Made by a program: the position numbers and the translations under genes. Shown in pieces: positions 8,526 through 18,391 of a stretch of 56,348 bases of DNA (within the stretch, counting starts at the first letter, position 1; the number at the start of each line of letters is the position of its first letter). The DNA is from Deltaproteobacteria bacterium (GTDB taxonomy: Bacteria > Myxococcota_A > Polyangia > DRWM01 > JAAZOP01), in assembly GCA_016218765.1 (NCBI GenBank), contig JACRCZ010000095.1:1-56348 (forward strand). The letters are read 5' to 3'. The notes beneath the pieces were generated by a model that ran no database searches, was not told where the DNA came from, and worked only from the letters and a program-made list of their open reading frames with translations.

Positions 8526-8644
8526 AATCGCGCGAGCCGGCGCTCGAGTCCTTGCCGGACCACGCGGTGCGCGACAAGGACAAGCCCGACCTTCACTTCC
8601 TGCGTCTGCTCTTCGAGCAGTCCGGGGAGGGCCCCCCGCCGTAG
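8480..8644 (+). CDS. short overlapping hypothetical protein, possibly a truncated partner of the antitoxin-like gene
   Basis: 54 residues starting at ATG 8480, 46 nt inside the preceding gene, ending TAG 8644. The latter half (residues 28-50: DHAVRDKD, then LHFLRLLFEQ) looks like ordinary protein sequence; the start is a low-complexity E/P/A segment. No ribosome site of its own is obvious, so it would rely on translational coupling. It may be the head of a larger partner protein lost in this lineage. I do not recognise a function. Confidence 0.4.
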   Translation: MDVGDAQPPVGEPALESREPALESLPDHAVRDKDKPDLHFLRLLFEQSGEGPPP

Positions 8645-8655
8645 CCGTCCCGCAC

Positions 8656-8815
8656 GACGTGGTGCGCGGGCTGCCAGCCGGAGATCCTGGCCGACTTCGA
8701 ACGCAACGTTCTTCGCCCGGCACCGGCGGGTGCAGCCCCGTCGCCGCGCGACGTGAAGCGCGAGGCCGGTACGTTGTCCTGGCCGGTCGACCGACCGTTC
8801 GTCCTTCGTGGTTCA
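8656..8815 (+). pseudogene. decayed second copy of the antitoxin-like gene
   Basis: One frame reads RDVKREAGTLSWPVDRPFVL (from 8747), clearly related to RDTKREAEAWSRAFDRPFVP in the intact gene at 8379-8438. It lacks a start codon and runs into unrelated sequence instead of the VYRFRTFEEADEW end. Upstream in the same frame, WCAGCQPEILADFERNVL looks protein-like. A relic of a local duplication. Confidence 0.5.
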
Positions 8816-8888
8816 TCGCCGTCTCCTCCCCCTTGCGCGCACCGCGCGACGGCGTCATAGTTCTCCTGCTGGTCGTGGAGGTTCGTGG

Positions 8889-10145
8889 ATGTTCTCGCGC
8901 CGGGTAGCAGTGCTGGTGTTCGTCGCGACGGCTTGCGGGGGCGGATGCGATTGCGGCGGCACGACGCTGCTTGGCGACGCCGGCGACTTCGTCATCCCGC
9001 CCGCGGAGACCCTCGGGACCCCGTGCTCCGAGTCCCCCCCGTGCGACGACGGCGAGCCGTGCAACGGCGTCGAGACCTGCAACCCCGAAACCGGCCGCTG
9101 CGTGGGCGGGGAACTGGTCGCCGACTTCACGCAGTGCACCACATCGGACGGCCGCTACGCCTCGTGCGTCGACGGCGTCTGCGACCTCAACTACGAGGAG
9201 CTCTTCGTCCCCGCCGGGCCGTTCGTCATGGGGGTTGGCCCCGAAATGGACGAGTTCGGCTGCAACCGAGGCTATGCAAGCCCCGACCGTATCGCGACCG
9301 TCTCCGGCTTCTTCGTCGACCGCTACGAGTTGACGAACCGCAGGTTCAAGCGCTGCCAGCGGATCGGCCGATGCCCTCCCACATGGTACGAGCGCTCGTT
9401 TCTGCGGGAGACCTACTTCAGCGACCCGGCTTTCGACGATTTCCCCGTGCTCGGATTGAGCCTTGTCGACGCTCAGGACTACTGCGCGTACGAGGGGAAG
9501 CGGCTTCCCACGGAGGCCGAGTGGGAGAAGGCAGCTCGGGGCGGCTGCGAGTTGGCCCCGCCCGACTCATGCGGAGAAGAGGACGAACGAATGGTGCCGT
9601 GGGACTGGCCGCCTCTCGGGGACTTCGTGGAAACCTGCGAAGAAGCCAACTACGCGAGCTACGTCGGCGAGAGTTGCCCGAACGACACCGATGGCGTCGG
9701 GCGGCGGCCGCTCGGCCGCAGCCCGTACGGTGTCGACGACATGATTGGCAACGTCAACGAGTGGACGACCGACTGCGCGGGGTTTTACCCCGACTGTCCG
9801 GGCGACTGCGTGGATCCGCATGTGCCCTGCGACCCAGATCTTGATCCCTCCATGTGGGCCATGGTCTACCGCGGTGGTTCGTTCTACTGCTCGGGCGCCC
9901 TCACGGCCCGTGCCGGCTGGGGCGCTCAGGACGGCTCGTTCGATATCGGAGTCCGCTGTGTTCGCCCGGCCGCGGAAGGGTCGGGCGATTCATCGGTGAA
10001 GAGGGGGAATCGACCGCTTTGGGAGAGGCGGCGGGGAGGAGAGGCACATGACCGACGAGTCCAGGCGGGTGGGCTTGCTTCCGATTCGATTCGTCGTGCT
10101 GTTGGTATGCAGCTTGCAGGGGGGGGGCATGCTTCCGCGGGGTGA
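8889..10145 (+). CDS. lipoprotein with FGE-sulfatase (SUMF1-type) domain
   Basis: 418 residues; ATG 8889 with GGAGG 7 nt upstream. The signal peptide ends VATAC, so lipidation near Cys17. A Cys-rich stretch (about 45-100) resembles the disulfide segments of its neighbours. The FGE-sulfatase fold runs from about 118 (VPAGPFVMG) through YELTNRRF, GKRLPTEAEWEKAARGG, DMIGNVNEWT and YRGGSFYCSG to GVRCVRP near 360. These domains are often non-catalytic in bacterial lipoproteins, and I see no proof of formylglycine-generating activity. The last 58 residues after GVRCVRP are low-complexity and overlap the start of the next gene by about 100 nt, so the native stop may have been lost. Confidence 0.85.
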   Translation: MFSRRVAVLVFVATACGGGCDCGGTTLLGDAGDFVIPPAETLGTPCSESPPCDDGEPCNGVETCNPETGRCVGGELVADFTQCTTSDGRYASCVDGVCDLNYEELFVPAGPFVMGVGPEMDEFGCNRGYASPDRIATVSGFFVDRYELTNRRFKRCQRIGRCPPTWYERSFLRETYFSDPAFDDFPVLGLSLVDAQDYCAYEGKRLPTEAEWEKAARGGCELAPPDSCGEEDERMVPWDWPPLGDFVETCEEANYASYVGESCPNDTDGVGRRPLGRSPYGVDDMIGNVNEWTTDCAGFYPDCPGDCVDPHVPCDPDLDPSMWAMVYRGGSFYCSGALTARAGWGAQDGSFDIGVRCVRPAAEGSGDSSVKRGNRPLWERRRGGEAHDRRVQAGGLASDSIRRAVGMQLAGGGHASAG

Positions 10146-13100
10146 TTGAGTTCACGCCGCGCATCAACGTCGGTCCGTCCGAGCCCGGCGCGGCCGACGA
10201 CCTCGCCCGGAACTACGAGTGCCGTGCGGAGAAGGTCCGCACGTTTCGTTCGACCGATGCGGATCTGGACGATCTCGCGGAAGTGTTCAGGGACCGCGTC
10301 AACTTCGTGTTCGACTTCCGACGGGACGCAGTTGGGACCCGCCGATGCCGCGTGGACGCACCGGTATGGTACCAGGAATGCAGCCTGGAGCCACCCGGAT
10401 GCGACGACATCGAGATCATGTGCGAGTGGGTGTGTGAGGACAAGCTCGACACCGAAACCGCCCTGGATGGGCCGAGCGTGCCCATCCTCGGCAATACGGC
10501 AATCTGCTTGAATATCGCCCAGTCGCCGACGGTGCCGGGCGGGCCGGCCCCCAACGATTTCACCGATTGGTTTCACCCGACCTCGCCGTACCTCGAGAGC
10601 AGGTTCCTGTATTACTGGACCAACCACCCTCTGGAGGCGAGCAGCGGGACCGTCGATGACCCGCCGGCTGGTGGGCTGCCCTACGGGCTGCCAGAGTTCC
10701 CGTGCCCCGCCGGGAGTTCGAGCCCCACGGGGTGCGTCCCGTCCGGTTTCGTCGGCATGGACGCCTGTTGGGCGTTGCGCGTCGTCGACTCCCTCGACTA
10801 CGCGCTGAGCAATTCTATCGTCACGCCGCTCATCGCATCCATCTCCGACGGTGCGAACCAGGGGGATCCGCAAGGTCTCGCCGGCCTCCCGGCGATGGTT
10901 TGCAACGCGCAGTGGATGGCGCAGTGGATGCAGGCGGCCGATCGGTCCAGTTCCCACGTCGGGCCTCCCGATGGTTGGGTGACCGATGCCCACGACGCTC
11001 CTTACTGGTTCTACTCTCCGAGTGACCCATCCCCGACGGGTTGGTGGTGGGATCGCGACGGCGACACCCTGTTCAACGCGTGTCGCGACTACCTCGACGG
11101 GAACGACGATTTTGGATCGCGGGGGGAATCCTGCGACTCCGTGGACTTCGGGGACTGGAACGCCCTACGAGATGAGTACCATCCGCATGGGTACGAGTAC
11201 ATCAGCCGAGAGGACATCCGCACGTGGGGCTGGTCTGGTTGTCCCATCGCCAAGTACGGTTTCGAGCCGTTCGAGGAGTTCACGGAGTGGACCCCATTCT
11301 ACGACATCTTGCACCTGAGTCCCGGCGACAAGGTATATTTCGCGCCGGACAACCGGCCCGCTTTCTGCAACAGGGCCGGCTCGCCGTCAGCCGTGAGTAT
11401 GCTTCCGGAGGAATGGGAGGGGGTCAGTGGCATGACGGCCCGTTGGGTTGACGTGGGAGGGCGTCCGGCGCTGCGCCTTCGTGTCGAACTGGGTGCGGAC
11501 ATTGGCATCACGGCGGGTGTCCTTTGGAGCAGGTTCGGCATCAAGGTCGGCGCATTGAACCTGGATATCACCATTCAGCCCCGCCTGTGCGAAGGGTTGC
11601 GCCCCTCGGACTTCTGCGTCCACAAGAACCCTGACGGCGGCGCGTGCGACCGTGTCCTCCGTCACCCGCCGCCGCGGACGGAGTTGTGCGGATCGGAGAT
11701 CGTCGTGCCCGATGCGCTTCCGGATGCAGGGATTGCCCGGAGAGGCGACGAGGAGCAGGACTCGAACCCTCCGATAGGCGAGCACAATGACGAACTTCCC
11801 GAGCCTCTGGTGCTGCCCAACAACAACGTCTTGTACCACCTCGATGTTTCGGCTTCGTTCGACCGCACGTACGCCGCCCTCTACTGCCCGGAGCCGTTCT
11901 CCTGCGCGATCAGCTACGCCATCATTTGGGCGGTTGGCGAGTCGAAGTTGGAGGACCTCGAGCGGAAGCAGGCGGCAACGATGTTCAACGCCCTCGGCAG
12001 GGCCGTGTACTACGGCATGCCGTACCGCGACGTCGCAGGAGACGGACGAGGGGTCGTCGAGTGCCGCGAGATGGACGACGATGGCAACTGCGTTTGGTAC
12101 GACGTCGAGCCCGGCTTTGCGGCCGCCGCTCGCTACCTCCGGCGATGGTTCTGGCAGCCCGCGATCGATCAGCTTCCCCACGGCGGGGACGGACTGGACG
12201 TGACCCGAGCCCCCGATCCGAACGCCGTCAAGTTCACGGACATCCGGTGGGCGTCGAGCGCGCACGACACGGCCGAGTTCGCCTTCACGTGGGACAAGGA
12301 CTTCGACGGGTTCGGGGAAGAGGAGGACAACTGCCCGGACGTGGCCAATGATCAGTTCGACACGGATTCGGACTGTGTCGGCAACGCGTGCGAGGGCGAC
12401 ATGGACGGCGACCGGTGCTGCGAAGGCGGCTGCGAGGCAGACGCGGCCGGGATGGAGGACTGCATCTGCGGGGGGCCGGATCCGGACCTGAACTGCGACA
12501 CGGACGCCGCCGGTCGAACGTGCGTCGACGACGACGTCTGGACGGAATCGTGGAACCATGACGACGACGACGGCGTGCCGGACGACTGCGATCCGAACGA
12601 TGACCTGGACGTCTTCGTCGATGACGTGGACTGGTGCGACTTCACGACGACGGCGTACAACTGGGACCACGACGGCGACCGCATCGGGAACGCCTGCGAC
12701 GACAGCGACGATCACGATCGGTGCCGGGACGACGCGGAATGTCCGCCGGTAGACTATGTTCCCGACGACCCGATGCAGCCCTGCGGCGAGGCTGCCTGCG
12801 TCAACGGGCAGTGCCGCGTCGGTAGCGACGACTTCCCCTACGACCGAGACCCGCCGCTGTGCGGCTGCGAGTCGTGGGACGAGCGTCACACCCACTGCCT
12901 CTACTCGACCTGCGAGTCCCTCGGCCAGACATGCGTGTACCATCCGGTGACGGGCGTGGAGATCACTGACCCCGACGCCTTCTTCCAGTGCGAATCGTTC
13001 GCAACGGTCGAGCCGTTCTCGTGCTCTCTCCTCAGCGGCGGGCCGTCGGGCGCACCGCTCAGCGAAGGCGGGGTCGAGGACGTGTACGAGGCGTTCCACG

Positions 13101-14224
13101 CGTGGCCGTACGGACCGAGCCACATGCCGCCGTACGTCACGACCCTCATCCCCTGCCTGCCGGAAGCCGGGGACGACTGCTGCCGGACGTGCACCGAGCC
13201 GATCATCCGCGTCGTGGGGCAGGACAGCACGACGCTGGCCGAGATTCGGCCCATGGCGGCCCTGGATCGGCCCATCGATGACTTCATGGGGATGGACGTT
13301 ACCGTCGTCCCCGACCTCAACGCCAACAACAGCAACGATATCGTCGTGAGCCTGCCCTACGCCGTCGACGAGAACAAGGGCGTCGTCGGCACCATCGTCA
13401 CCTTCGACGGTCAGTCCGGCGAAGTCCTCCGGGTGCGCGAGCGCGACGGCGGGTTCGGCAACCTCATGGCCCGCGCCGGCCAGGGCATGGCCGCCCGCTT
13501 CCGGCCGCTGATGTCCATCTTCAGCGGGGAACTGGCCGTCGGCTCCATCGACGTGGAGCCCGAGCAGTCCCCCGGCATCAGCCTCATGAACCGCTGGGGG
13601 ATCGAGGTCGCCTTCGTGGCCGACAACCCGAACGTCAAGGGCGCCTCCCCCACCCGCATGTCGGGCGCCTGGCTCCTGGGCGAGGAATTGGCGGTCGTCT
13701 ACACCCCGACGTGCGACTTCGTCAGCAACAAGGGATGCCTCACCGGGTACGACCAGTACGGCGCCGTCAAGTGGAGCGCCGCCGGCTGGCAGTCGGGCAA
13801 CGAGTTCGGCGCCTCGTTCGACAGCGACGGGACCTACCTCGTCGTCGGCATCCCCGGCTACGACACGGGAACGGGCGGCATGGTCCAGGTCCTGCGCCCG
13901 GGCTCCAACTGGAGCCGGAACATCACCCAGCGCGGCCGGGTGCAGGACCTCGGTCGCCACGTCGCCATCGCCGAAGCCACCTCCGGCCCACGAATCCTGG
14001 CCTCGGCACTCGTCAACGACGCGCCGGTCGTGCTCGAATTCGCCCTCAACGGACGGCTGCGCGCGACCTATCCCGCCCCGGCGGGCTGGAAGATCGTCGA
14101 CGTCGTGTCGCCCGCGTTCGACGACGGCACGACCCTCGACCTGTTCGCGATCGTCTACATCACCCCCGAGGGCCGCGTGTTCCACGAGCTGCTCCACGCC
14201 GACGGCTCGAATTCCGGCCGGTAG
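10048..14224 (+). pseudogene. giant exported protein with thrombospondin-3-like and FG-GAP-like regions, frameshifted in a G9 run
   Basis: The best start is ATG 10048, with GGAGGAGA ideally placed and a typical signal start (LLPIRFVVLLVCSLQGG). This frame hits TGA at 10147. The long open frame (GTG 10142 to 14224, 1360 residues) is one base out of phase and lacks any signal peptide. Removing one G from the run at 10119-10127 joins them as ...CSLQGGACFRGVIEF..., a plausible lipoprotein start. The body is a large Cys-containing domain, then Asp-rich DxDxDG repeats like thrombospondin type 3 (about 710-900), then a C-terminal beta-propeller-like region with FG-GAP-style repeats (about 1040-1340). 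Either a sequencing or assembly error or genuine phase variation would explain the shift. Probably a surface protein. Confidence 0.75.
10119..10127. repeat. run of nine G at the frameshift
   Basis: Nine consecutive G interrupt the signal-peptide region of the giant protein gene. Eight would restore the frame between ATG 10048 and the long downstream frame. Confidence 0.85.
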
Positions 14225-14258
14225 CCGGGCCAGAGGCAGGCCAGGAGGAACGAACCAC

Positions 14259-15887
14259 ATGACGCTGATGACCCGCCCATCGCCCACTTCCCTCGCCCTC
14301 CAGGTAACGGCGGCGATCCTCGTCCCACTGCTCGGCGCCTCCGCGTGTGGCGACGACAGCGCCGCGGATGGCGACGGCTCGACCGACACCTCCCCGGAGA
14401 ACACCTCCGCCGCCTGCCGCGACGACCTCGACAACGACGGCGACGGTTTTGCCGACTGCGACGACGACGACTGCCGGGACTTCGTCTTCTGCTCGGCCGC
14501 CGACGGGGACGCCGATGCGGACGAGGTCGAGGCAGAGGACGCCGATGTCGCCGAGGAGATGGCGGAGGACGACGCGCTCGGCGATGGTGACGCCGACGAC
14601 GGCGGTCTGGTGGATGCCGATGACGACACCGATGCGGACGCCGGTGCGGAAGACGGCGACGAACCGGAAGACGCGGGCGATGCCGACGGCGATGCTCCCG
14701 GCGACGACGGCGGCACGTGCACCCCGGATCGGGGCTGCGGAACGGCCGAAGTCTGCGGCGACGGACTCGACAACGACTGCGACGGCACGGTCGACGAGGC
14801 GGACGGCGGCTGCACCTGCGAGTACGGCGCCGTGCAGGCCTGCTTCGTCGGTCCCCCGGGCTACCGCGGACTGGGTGGCTGCGTCGATGGCTGGCAGGTT
14901 TGCGGGCGCGACGGCACCTGGGGCGACTGCGCCGAGGGCATCTGGCCCTCCGCCGAGATCCCGGACGGCAAGGACAACGACTGCGACGGCTGCGTCGACA
15001 ACGGACTTGCCGCGTCTCCGACCATTCAATGCCCCGTATCGATGGACGCCGTGCTCGGCAAGTGGCAGGTCTTGCGTTGCGAGGATCTGTGCGTTCCCGC
15101 CGGCAGTCCGGACTGCGACTGCTCGTGGTCGATCATCAGCCCCGAGGCCAGCGGGGTCACCGAGGTCCCCGATCGCTTCGCCGAAACGACCCACGTGCAC
15201 CTGGACGCTTCCGGCAACTACGTCGTCATCGCAACGATCATCGATGCCCGCCTCGACACGTGGATGTGCTCGTTCGTCCTTCGCGTCGCCCCGCCCGGCC
15301 TGCACGTGGACCTGTGGTGGGATGACCCCGATCCCTTCCAGCCCGGCGACATCGATCTGCACGTGCACCGCAACCCTCCGCCCACGGCCTGGTTCGGGAA
15401 CGACGACTGCCACTACGCGACCTGCGGCGGGCGGGACGGCACCTACACCCTCGACTGGGGCTACGCCGATACCCCACTGGCCGAGTGCCCCGATCTTTGG
15501 CCCGACTCGCGCTGGGACTTCGTGCCTCTCGGCGGCTGCCCCAACCCGCGCCTGACGAAGGAGAGCATCGCCGGCGTCGAGCCCGAGCTGGCAACACTGG
15601 ACTACCCGGATGCCGGCGACCGGTTCCGCGTGATGGCGCACTACTACGAGGACGCCGCCTTCCCCGGCGACATCCCCGCCGACGCGCACGCGCGCATCGT
15701 CTGCGGCGGGATCCCCGCGGCGCAGTTCGGCGCCGTGCGCATGCACAGCATGGGCTTCGGCTCCGGCGACCTCTGGCGCGTGGCCGACGTCGAGTTCCTC
15801 GACGCCACGGGCGCCTGCGACGTCACCCCGCTGGGCACCCCAGCGGTCCCGGACGTGCAGGACAACGACAGCCAGGACTGGTTCTGA
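14259..15887 (+). CDS. acidic lipoprotein with MopE-type repeats and YfaP/DUF2135-like domain (paralogue of 4145-6403)
   Basis: 542 residues; ATG 14259 with CAGGAGG upstream (ATG 14268 is an alternative). The signal peptide ends LGASAC, lipid Cys30. An extremely acidic D/A/E/G linker (about 82-150) is interrupted by CRDDLDNDGDGFADC and followed by CGDGLDNDCDGTVDE and KDNDCDGCVDNG units. The C-terminal half (about 310-540) contains DIDLHVHR, a DCHYA segment and VMAHYYED, matching the architecture of the lipoprotein at 4145. The two share domain order but this one has fewer repeats. It closes the plus-strand lipoprotein cluster and abuts a convergent gene with only 3 nt between stops. Confidence 0.87.
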   Translation: MTLMTRPSPTSLALQVTAAILVPLLGASACGDDSAADGDGSTDTSPENTSAACRDDLDNDGDGFADCDDDDCRDFVFCSAADGDADADEVEAEDADVAEEMAEDDALGDGDADDGGLVDADDDTDADAGAEDGDEPEDAGDADGDAPGDDGGTCTPDRGCGTAEVCGDGLDNDCDGTVDEADGGCTCEYGAVQACFVGPPGYRGLGGCVDGWQVCGRDGTWGDCAEGIWPSAEIPDGKDNDCDGCVDNGLAASPTIQCPVSMDAVLGKWQVLRCEDLCVPAGSPDCDCSWSIISPEASGVTEVPDRFAETTHVHLDASGNYVVIATIIDARLDTWMCSFVLRVAPPGLHVDLWWDDPDPFQPGDIDLHVHRNPPPTAWFGNDDCHYATCGGRDGTYTLDWGYADTPLAECPDLWPDSRWDFVPLGGCPNPRLTKESIAGVEPELATLDYPDAGDRFRVMAHYYEDAAFPGDIPADAHARIVCGGIPAAQFGAVRMHSMGFGSGDLWRVADVEFLDATGACDVTPLGTPAVPDVQDNDSQDWF

Positions 15888-15890
15888 AAC

Positions 15891-16589
15891 TCAGCCGCAC
15901 GTCCGCAGGAACTCCCGGAACAGGTACGAGCCGGGTCCGTAGATCGCGGGGACGCGCGGGACGTCGGCGCGGTCCCACGCCGCCTTCATCCGCGCCAGGA
16001 CGTCCAGCAGGTCCCATGGCGCGCCGCCGCACGCTTCGCGCGCCCGCCGCACGGCGTCCAGGATCGCTTCCCGCGCGGGACGCGGGTGCACGAGCAGGCC
16101 CCGACCGAGCATCGGCTCGCCGCCGACCACGAGGAGCCGAGCGTCCAGGAGGTCGCACACCGCCAGGCCGGCGAGCCCCGCCTCGCCCGGCAGCTCCCAC
16201 GTCGCCCCGCCGATCCGGTCCAGAAGACGCATCCGCGACCCGCGGGGACGGTCGACCTCGAAGAGCGAACGGTGGCCCGCCCGCCAGACCTCGCGGTAGA
16301 CCTCGCGCTGCTCGTCCGAGAGCGCCGCCCCGCGCTCGTCGAGAAACCGCCCCAGCGGGACCCGCCCGTCCGGCAGCACGAGGTCGAAGAGGAACCAGTC
16401 GTGGAACAGCCGGATCCGCTCCTCGTACCACGCCTGCCCCGGCTCGAAATCCCCCGTCCGCCGCCGGAATTCCGCCTCCGCCCGCGCCAGCAGGTCGCCC
16501 GCCTCCGGCGCCGCGAAGTGCTCGACCGCCCGATCGAGGAACGTCCACAGCACGTGCGGGTCGTGGGCTGCGAGCGGAGCGGCGGTCAT
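15891..16589 (-). CDS. conserved hypothetical protein
   Basis: 232 residues, soluble, with no signal peptide or membrane span. Features include FHDWFLFDL near residue 65, a RFLDERG segment and HRSLFEVDRP. This layout recalls proteins that often carry a C-terminal SEC-C zinc motif, but no such Cys cluster is present here, so I do not assign a function. ATG 16589 lies 7 nt downstream of the gpmI stop, so the two are co-transcribed. Confidence 0.7.
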   Translation of the reverse strand: MTAAPLAAHDPHVLWTFLDRAVEHFAAPEAGDLLARAEAEFRRRTGDFEPGQAWYEERIRLFHDWFLFDLVLPDGRVPLGRFLDERGAALSDEQREVYREVWRAGHRSLFEVDRPRGSRMRLLDRIGGATWELPGEAGLAGLAVCDLLDARLLVVGGEPMLGRGLLVHPRPAREAILDAVRRAREACGGAPWDLLDVLARMKAAWDRADVPRVPAIYGPGSYLFREFLRTCG

Positions 16590-16596
16590 CGGCCGA

Positions 16597-18360
16597 TCAG
16601 CGCGGCGCGGCGGGGCGGATGAGCGGCGGGTCGTACAACGCCAGCGGCTCGTGGCCCAGCAGCAGGAGGCAGGTGTTGGCGACGTTGGACAGACCGGGCT
16701 GCGCCACCGCCGGGTCCAGCTCCCAGTCGCGTCCGCGGCGGACCGTCACCGTGCGGCCGGAAACCCCGAAGGGCAGGGCGGCGACCGGATCCGCCGGCTC
16801 CTCCGCCCCTTCGTCGTCGATGCAGAACACGACCGGGTTGAGGGTGTGCGCGGTCTTGGCCCGCGTCCGGCCGGCCTCGTCGCGCTGGAACGCCTTCTGC
16901 TTCGCGTCCCACTCGAACATCTCGTCCGCGTTCCCGTGGTCCGCCGTCACGAGCAGCGTCCCGTGCGCCGCGCGCACCGCGGCGCGAATGCGCGCCAGGC
17001 AGAGATCGACCGTCTCCACCGCCATCACCGCCGCGACGTGCACGCCCGTGTGGCCGACCATGTCGCCGTTGGCGAAGTTGACGCGCAGGAAACGCCAGGC
17101 GCCCGAGGCCAGCTCCTCCAGCAGGCGGTCGGTGACCTCCGCGGCCTTCATCCAAGGACGCTGCTCGAACGGAACCCGGTCGCTCGTCACCTCCACGTAC
17201 CGTTCGTGCCGCTCGTCGAACATCCCCGTGCGATTGCCGTTCCAGAAGTAGGTCACGTGGCCGAACTTCTGCGTCTCGGCGATGGCGAGCTGCCCGACGC
17301 CGCCGCGCGCCAGCAGCTCGCCCATCGTGCGGTCGATGGCGGGGGGCGTGACGAGGAACCGGCGCGGGGTGAGCGTGTCGCCATCGTACTGCATCATGCC
17401 CGCGAACAGGACGTCGGGCCGCGGCCCGCGGGCGAACTTGTCGAACGCGTCCTGCTCGAAGGCGCGCGTGATCTCCAGGGCGCGGTCGCCGCGGAAGTTG
17501 AAGAACACGACGCCGTGGCCGTCGCCGATCGCGGCGACGGGGCGGCCGCCGTCGTGGATCACGAACTCCGGCAGATCCTGGTCGATGGTCCCGGGACGCT
17601 CGCGGCGGTACGTCTCGATCGCCTCGCGGGCCGAGCCGAACGCGCGGCCCTCGCCGCGCACGTGCGCCTTCCACCCGCGCTCCACGATGCGCCAGTCCGC
17701 CTCGTAGCGGTCCATCGTGACCTTCATGCGCCCGCCGCCCGAGGCGATGCGGCAGCGGCGCCGCGAGTCGCCGGCCTCCAGCTCGCGCAGCACCGCCTCC
17801 AGGGCATCGATGTAGGTGAGCGCGCTCGTCTCGGGCACGTCGCGGCCGTCGAGCAGCGGGTGGACGTACAGCTCGCGCACGCCGTCCTGCGCGGCGCGGC
17901 GCAGGAGCGCGAAGAGGTGCTCGATGTGGCTGTGGACGTTGCCGTCCGAGAGGAGGCCGATGAAGTGCAGGGGGCGACCGGCCTTGGCGCAGTGTCCCGC
18001 CAGCCATTTCCAGGTCTCGCCCGCGAACAGCCGGCCCTCGTCGATGGCGCCGGAGACCAGCTTGGCGCCTTGATCGAAGACCCGGCCGCAGCCCAGCGCG
18101 TTGTGCCCGACCTCGGAGTTCCCCATGTCCGCGTCGCTGGGCATGCCGACGGCGGTGCCGTGCGCGCGGATCTCGACCCACGGGCGCCGCGCGACCAGGT
18201 CGTCGAGCGTCGGGGTGCGCGCCAGCCGCACCGCGTTCCCCTCGTCGTCGCGCCCCAGTCCCACGCCGTCCATGATCACCAGCACCAGCGGCCCCGGCCG
18301 CGCCGCCAGCCGCGGATGCGGCCGCAGCGTCCAGTCCGTGTTGATCGTCCTTTCGGTCAT
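16597..18360 (-). CDS. gpmI: 2,3-bisphosphoglycerate-independent phosphoglycerate mutase
   Basis: 587 residues. Interconverts 3- and 2-phosphoglycerate in glycolysis and gluconeogenesis in the cytoplasm, using metal ions and a phosphoserine intermediate. VIMDGVGLG near residue 30 supplies the first metal ligand; MGNSEVGH with Ser82 is the phosphorylated serine; TADHGNADEM near 475 and HTLNPVVF carry further metal ligands and the end of the phosphatase-like core. Somewhat longer than the common 510-550 residues. Start ATG 18360 has GAAGGGG upstream; the frame extends further but without good starts. It sits 31 nt after the epimerase gene in the same operon. Confidence 0.95.
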   Translation of the reverse strand: MTERTINTDWTLRPHPRLAARPGPLVLVIMDGVGLGRDDEGNAVRLARTPTLDDLVARRPWVEIRAHGTAVGMPSDADMGNSEVGHNALGCGRVFDQGAKLVSGAIDEGRLFAGETWKWLAGHCAKAGRPLHFIGLLSDGNVHSHIEHLFALLRRAAQDGVRELYVHPLLDGRDVPETSALTYIDALEAVLRELEAGDSRRRCRIASGGGRMKVTMDRYEADWRIVERGWKAHVRGEGRAFGSAREAIETYRRERPGTIDQDLPEFVIHDGGRPVAAIGDGHGVVFFNFRGDRALEITRAFEQDAFDKFARGPRPDVLFAGMMQYDGDTLTPRRFLVTPPAIDRTMGELLARGGVGQLAIAETQKFGHVTYFWNGNRTGMFDERHERYVEVTSDRVPFEQRPWMKAAEVTDRLLEELASGAWRFLRVNFANGDMVGHTGVHVAAVMAVETVDLCLARIRAAVRAAHGTLLVTADHGNADEMFEWDAKQKAFQRDEAGRTRAKTAHTLNPVVFCIDDEGAEEPADPVAALPFGVSGRTVTVRRGRDWELDPAVAQPGLSNVANTCLLLLGHEPLALYDPPLIRPAAPR

Positions 18361-18391
18361 CGCCAATCGTTCCCCTTCCGCCGACGGACTG

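Noticed and set aside
11387..14815. 1142-codon minus-strand open frame
   Set aside because: Antisense of the giant exported protein and the following lipoprotein; Val/Arg/Asp/His low-complexity translation.
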